From Pseudomonadota bacterium (GTDB taxonomy: Bacteria; Pseudomonadota; Alphaproteobacteria; Reyranellales; Reyranellaceae), in the NCBI GenBank assembly GCA_023436825.1, contig JAEZHS010000125.1:1-6902 (forward strand): 6,902 nt of DNA. The letters run 5' to 3'. Below the pieces are notes generated by a model. That model was not told the origin of the DNA. It saw only the letters and a list, made by a program, of their open reading frames with translations, and did not search any database. Shown here one piece after another: positions 6,550 to 6,902 of the stretch (positions are counted from its first letter, which is position 1; every line of letters starts with the position of its first letter). Made by a program: the position numbers and the translations under genes.

Positions 6550-6565
6550 AGACAGTTACCTGTCT
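6550..6565 (-). terminator. Weak candidate terminator for the DUF1467 gene
   Basis: AGACAG (6550-6555) and CTGTCT (6560-6565) form a perfect six-pair hairpin around a four-base loop, 22 bases beyond the DUF1467 stop. On the minus strand it is followed only by GTTTC, so the U-tract is poor. The adjacent hairpin 6533-6551 may help. Confidence 0.25.
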
Positions 6566-6587
6566 ATGTTGAGAAATCCGATTAAGA

Positions 6588-6830
6588 TTATTCCACCATG
6601 CGGCGGAAGCTGAAGACGTCCGCCTGATGGAGGAAATAGAAGGCAATCCACAGCACGGCCGCGACGATCGAGGTGATGATCGCCTTGCGCAGCAGATCGG
6701 GCCGTTCAGGAGCGCCGCGCTCCTCGCCCTTGCCGGGATTCTCGACGCGGCGCACGCCAAGCGGCAGCACGGCGAACAGGATCGTCCACCAGATCACCAG
6801 GTAGACCATGATGCCGGTGGCCCAGTTCAT
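6588..6830 (-). CDS. DUF1467 family small membrane protein
   Basis: This 80-residue protein has two predicted membrane helices, about 5-24 (TGIMVYLVIWWTILFAVLPL) and about 48-68 (RKAIITSIVAAVLWIAFYFL), joined by a charged loop (GVRRVENPGKGEERGAPERPDLL). The pattern of an N-terminal TG-x-VY-x-VIWW-x-x-LFAVLP-x-GVR block, then a polar loop, then a second helix starting at LLRKA is that of the DUF1467 family. That family is largely confined to Alphaproteobacteria and its function is unknown. The ATG start is supported by AGGT (6837-6840), 6 bases upstream. In many alphaproteobacterial genomes this family is found close to proS, as here, although a purine permease lies between them. The stop is TAA. 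A palindromic repeat begins 20 bases upstream of the start codon. Confidence 0.85.
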   Translation of the reverse strand: MNWATGIMVYLVIWWTILFAVLPLGVRRVENPGKGEERGAPERPDLLRKAIITSIVAAVLWIAFYFLHQADVFSFRRMVE

Positions 6831-6834
6831 GGCG

Positions 6835-6840
6835 CTACCT
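6835..6840 (-). promoter_or_regulatory. Ribosome binding site of the DUF1467 gene
   Basis: AGGTAG on the minus strand includes AGGT, which ends 6 bases before the ATG at 6830. Confidence 0.5.
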
Positions 6841-6849
6841 GCGCGCTGT

Positions 6850-6902
6850 CATCCCGAGCGCAGCAACGCGTCGATCAAACGTCCCTCGCTGCGCTCGGGA
6901 TG
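6850..6902. repeat. Palindromic intergenic repeat, copy 2
   Basis: CATCCCGAGCGCAGC (6850-6864) and GCTGCGCTCGGGATG (6888-6902) are perfect 15-base inverted complements around a 23-base centre that itself contains ACG/CGT pairing. The right arm matches 17 of 19 bases with the right arm of copy 1 (99-117 against 6881-6899). The element ends exactly at the window edge, so any sequence beyond it is unseen. It starts 20 bases upstream of the DUF1467 start codon. Confidence 0.8.

Larger units (their letters stand above)
6315..6587. other. Convergent intergenic region, purine permease to DUF1467
   Basis: These 273 bases separate two genes that point at each other. The first 90 bases are clearly richer in A+T than their surroundings; the rest is G-rich and hairpin-rich up to 6565. 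No protein gene is supported: the minus-strand open frame 6374-6760 overlaps the DUF1467 gene in another frame and has no recognisable protein character. Confidence 0.6.

Noticed and set aside
6374..6760. 128-codon minus-strand open frame overlapping the DUF1467 gene
   Set aside because: The DUF1467 frame has a ribosome site, two membrane helices and a family pattern; this frame has none and crosses the hairpin region.
1..6902. CRISPR array, insertion sequence, phage or defence system
   Set aside because: There are no regularly spaced repeats, no transposase or integrase frame and no defence-protein motifs; the genes are housekeeping and transport.

Overview
The window is high-GC DNA (about two thirds G+C by eye) with gene content and order typical of an Alphaproteobacterium. 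The main support is the short prolyl-tRNA synthetase lacking a full editing insertion, a DUF1467 membrane protein near proS, and proS followed directly by Lol transporter genes. Dispersed palindromes beginning CATCCCGAGCGCAGC also recall Rhodospirillales/Hyphomicrobiales genomes; a Reyranella-like organism is a guess only.

Layout. Positions 1-129 hold no gene that I can support, only a palindromic repeat beyond the last gene of the operon. Positions 130-4700, minus strand, form one tightly packed transcription unit read right to left: proS, two tandem Lol-type permeases, then the ATPase lolD. ProS ends 3 bases before the first permease. The other two junctions overlap by 8 bases each, with a Shine-Dalgarno sequence inside the upstream gene. 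A plausible promoter and RBS lie just upstream of proS. Positions 4701-5021 separate proS from a divergent gene and hold a roughly 113-base nested palindrome. Positions 5022-6314, plus strand, encode an AzgA-type NCS2 purine permease. Positions 6315-6587 lie between convergent genes and are rich in hairpins, including a good intrinsic terminator on the plus strand; they may be a structured 3' UTR or an independent small RNA. Positions 6588-6830, minus strand, encode a small DUF1467 membrane protein, with a second copy of the palindromic repeat just upstream of its start.

Function. The minus-strand unit couples translation (ProS) with extraction of outer-membrane lipoproteins from the inner membrane (Lol ABC transporter). 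The purine permease is an independent uptake gene lying within the usual DUF1467-proS neighbourhood. I see no defence system, mobile-element transposase, CRISPR array, tRNA or rRNA. Most of the window is ordinary housekeeping. The points most worth checking are the structured region 6351-6565, the duplicated Lol permeases with near-identical gene junctions, and the three palindromic repeats.
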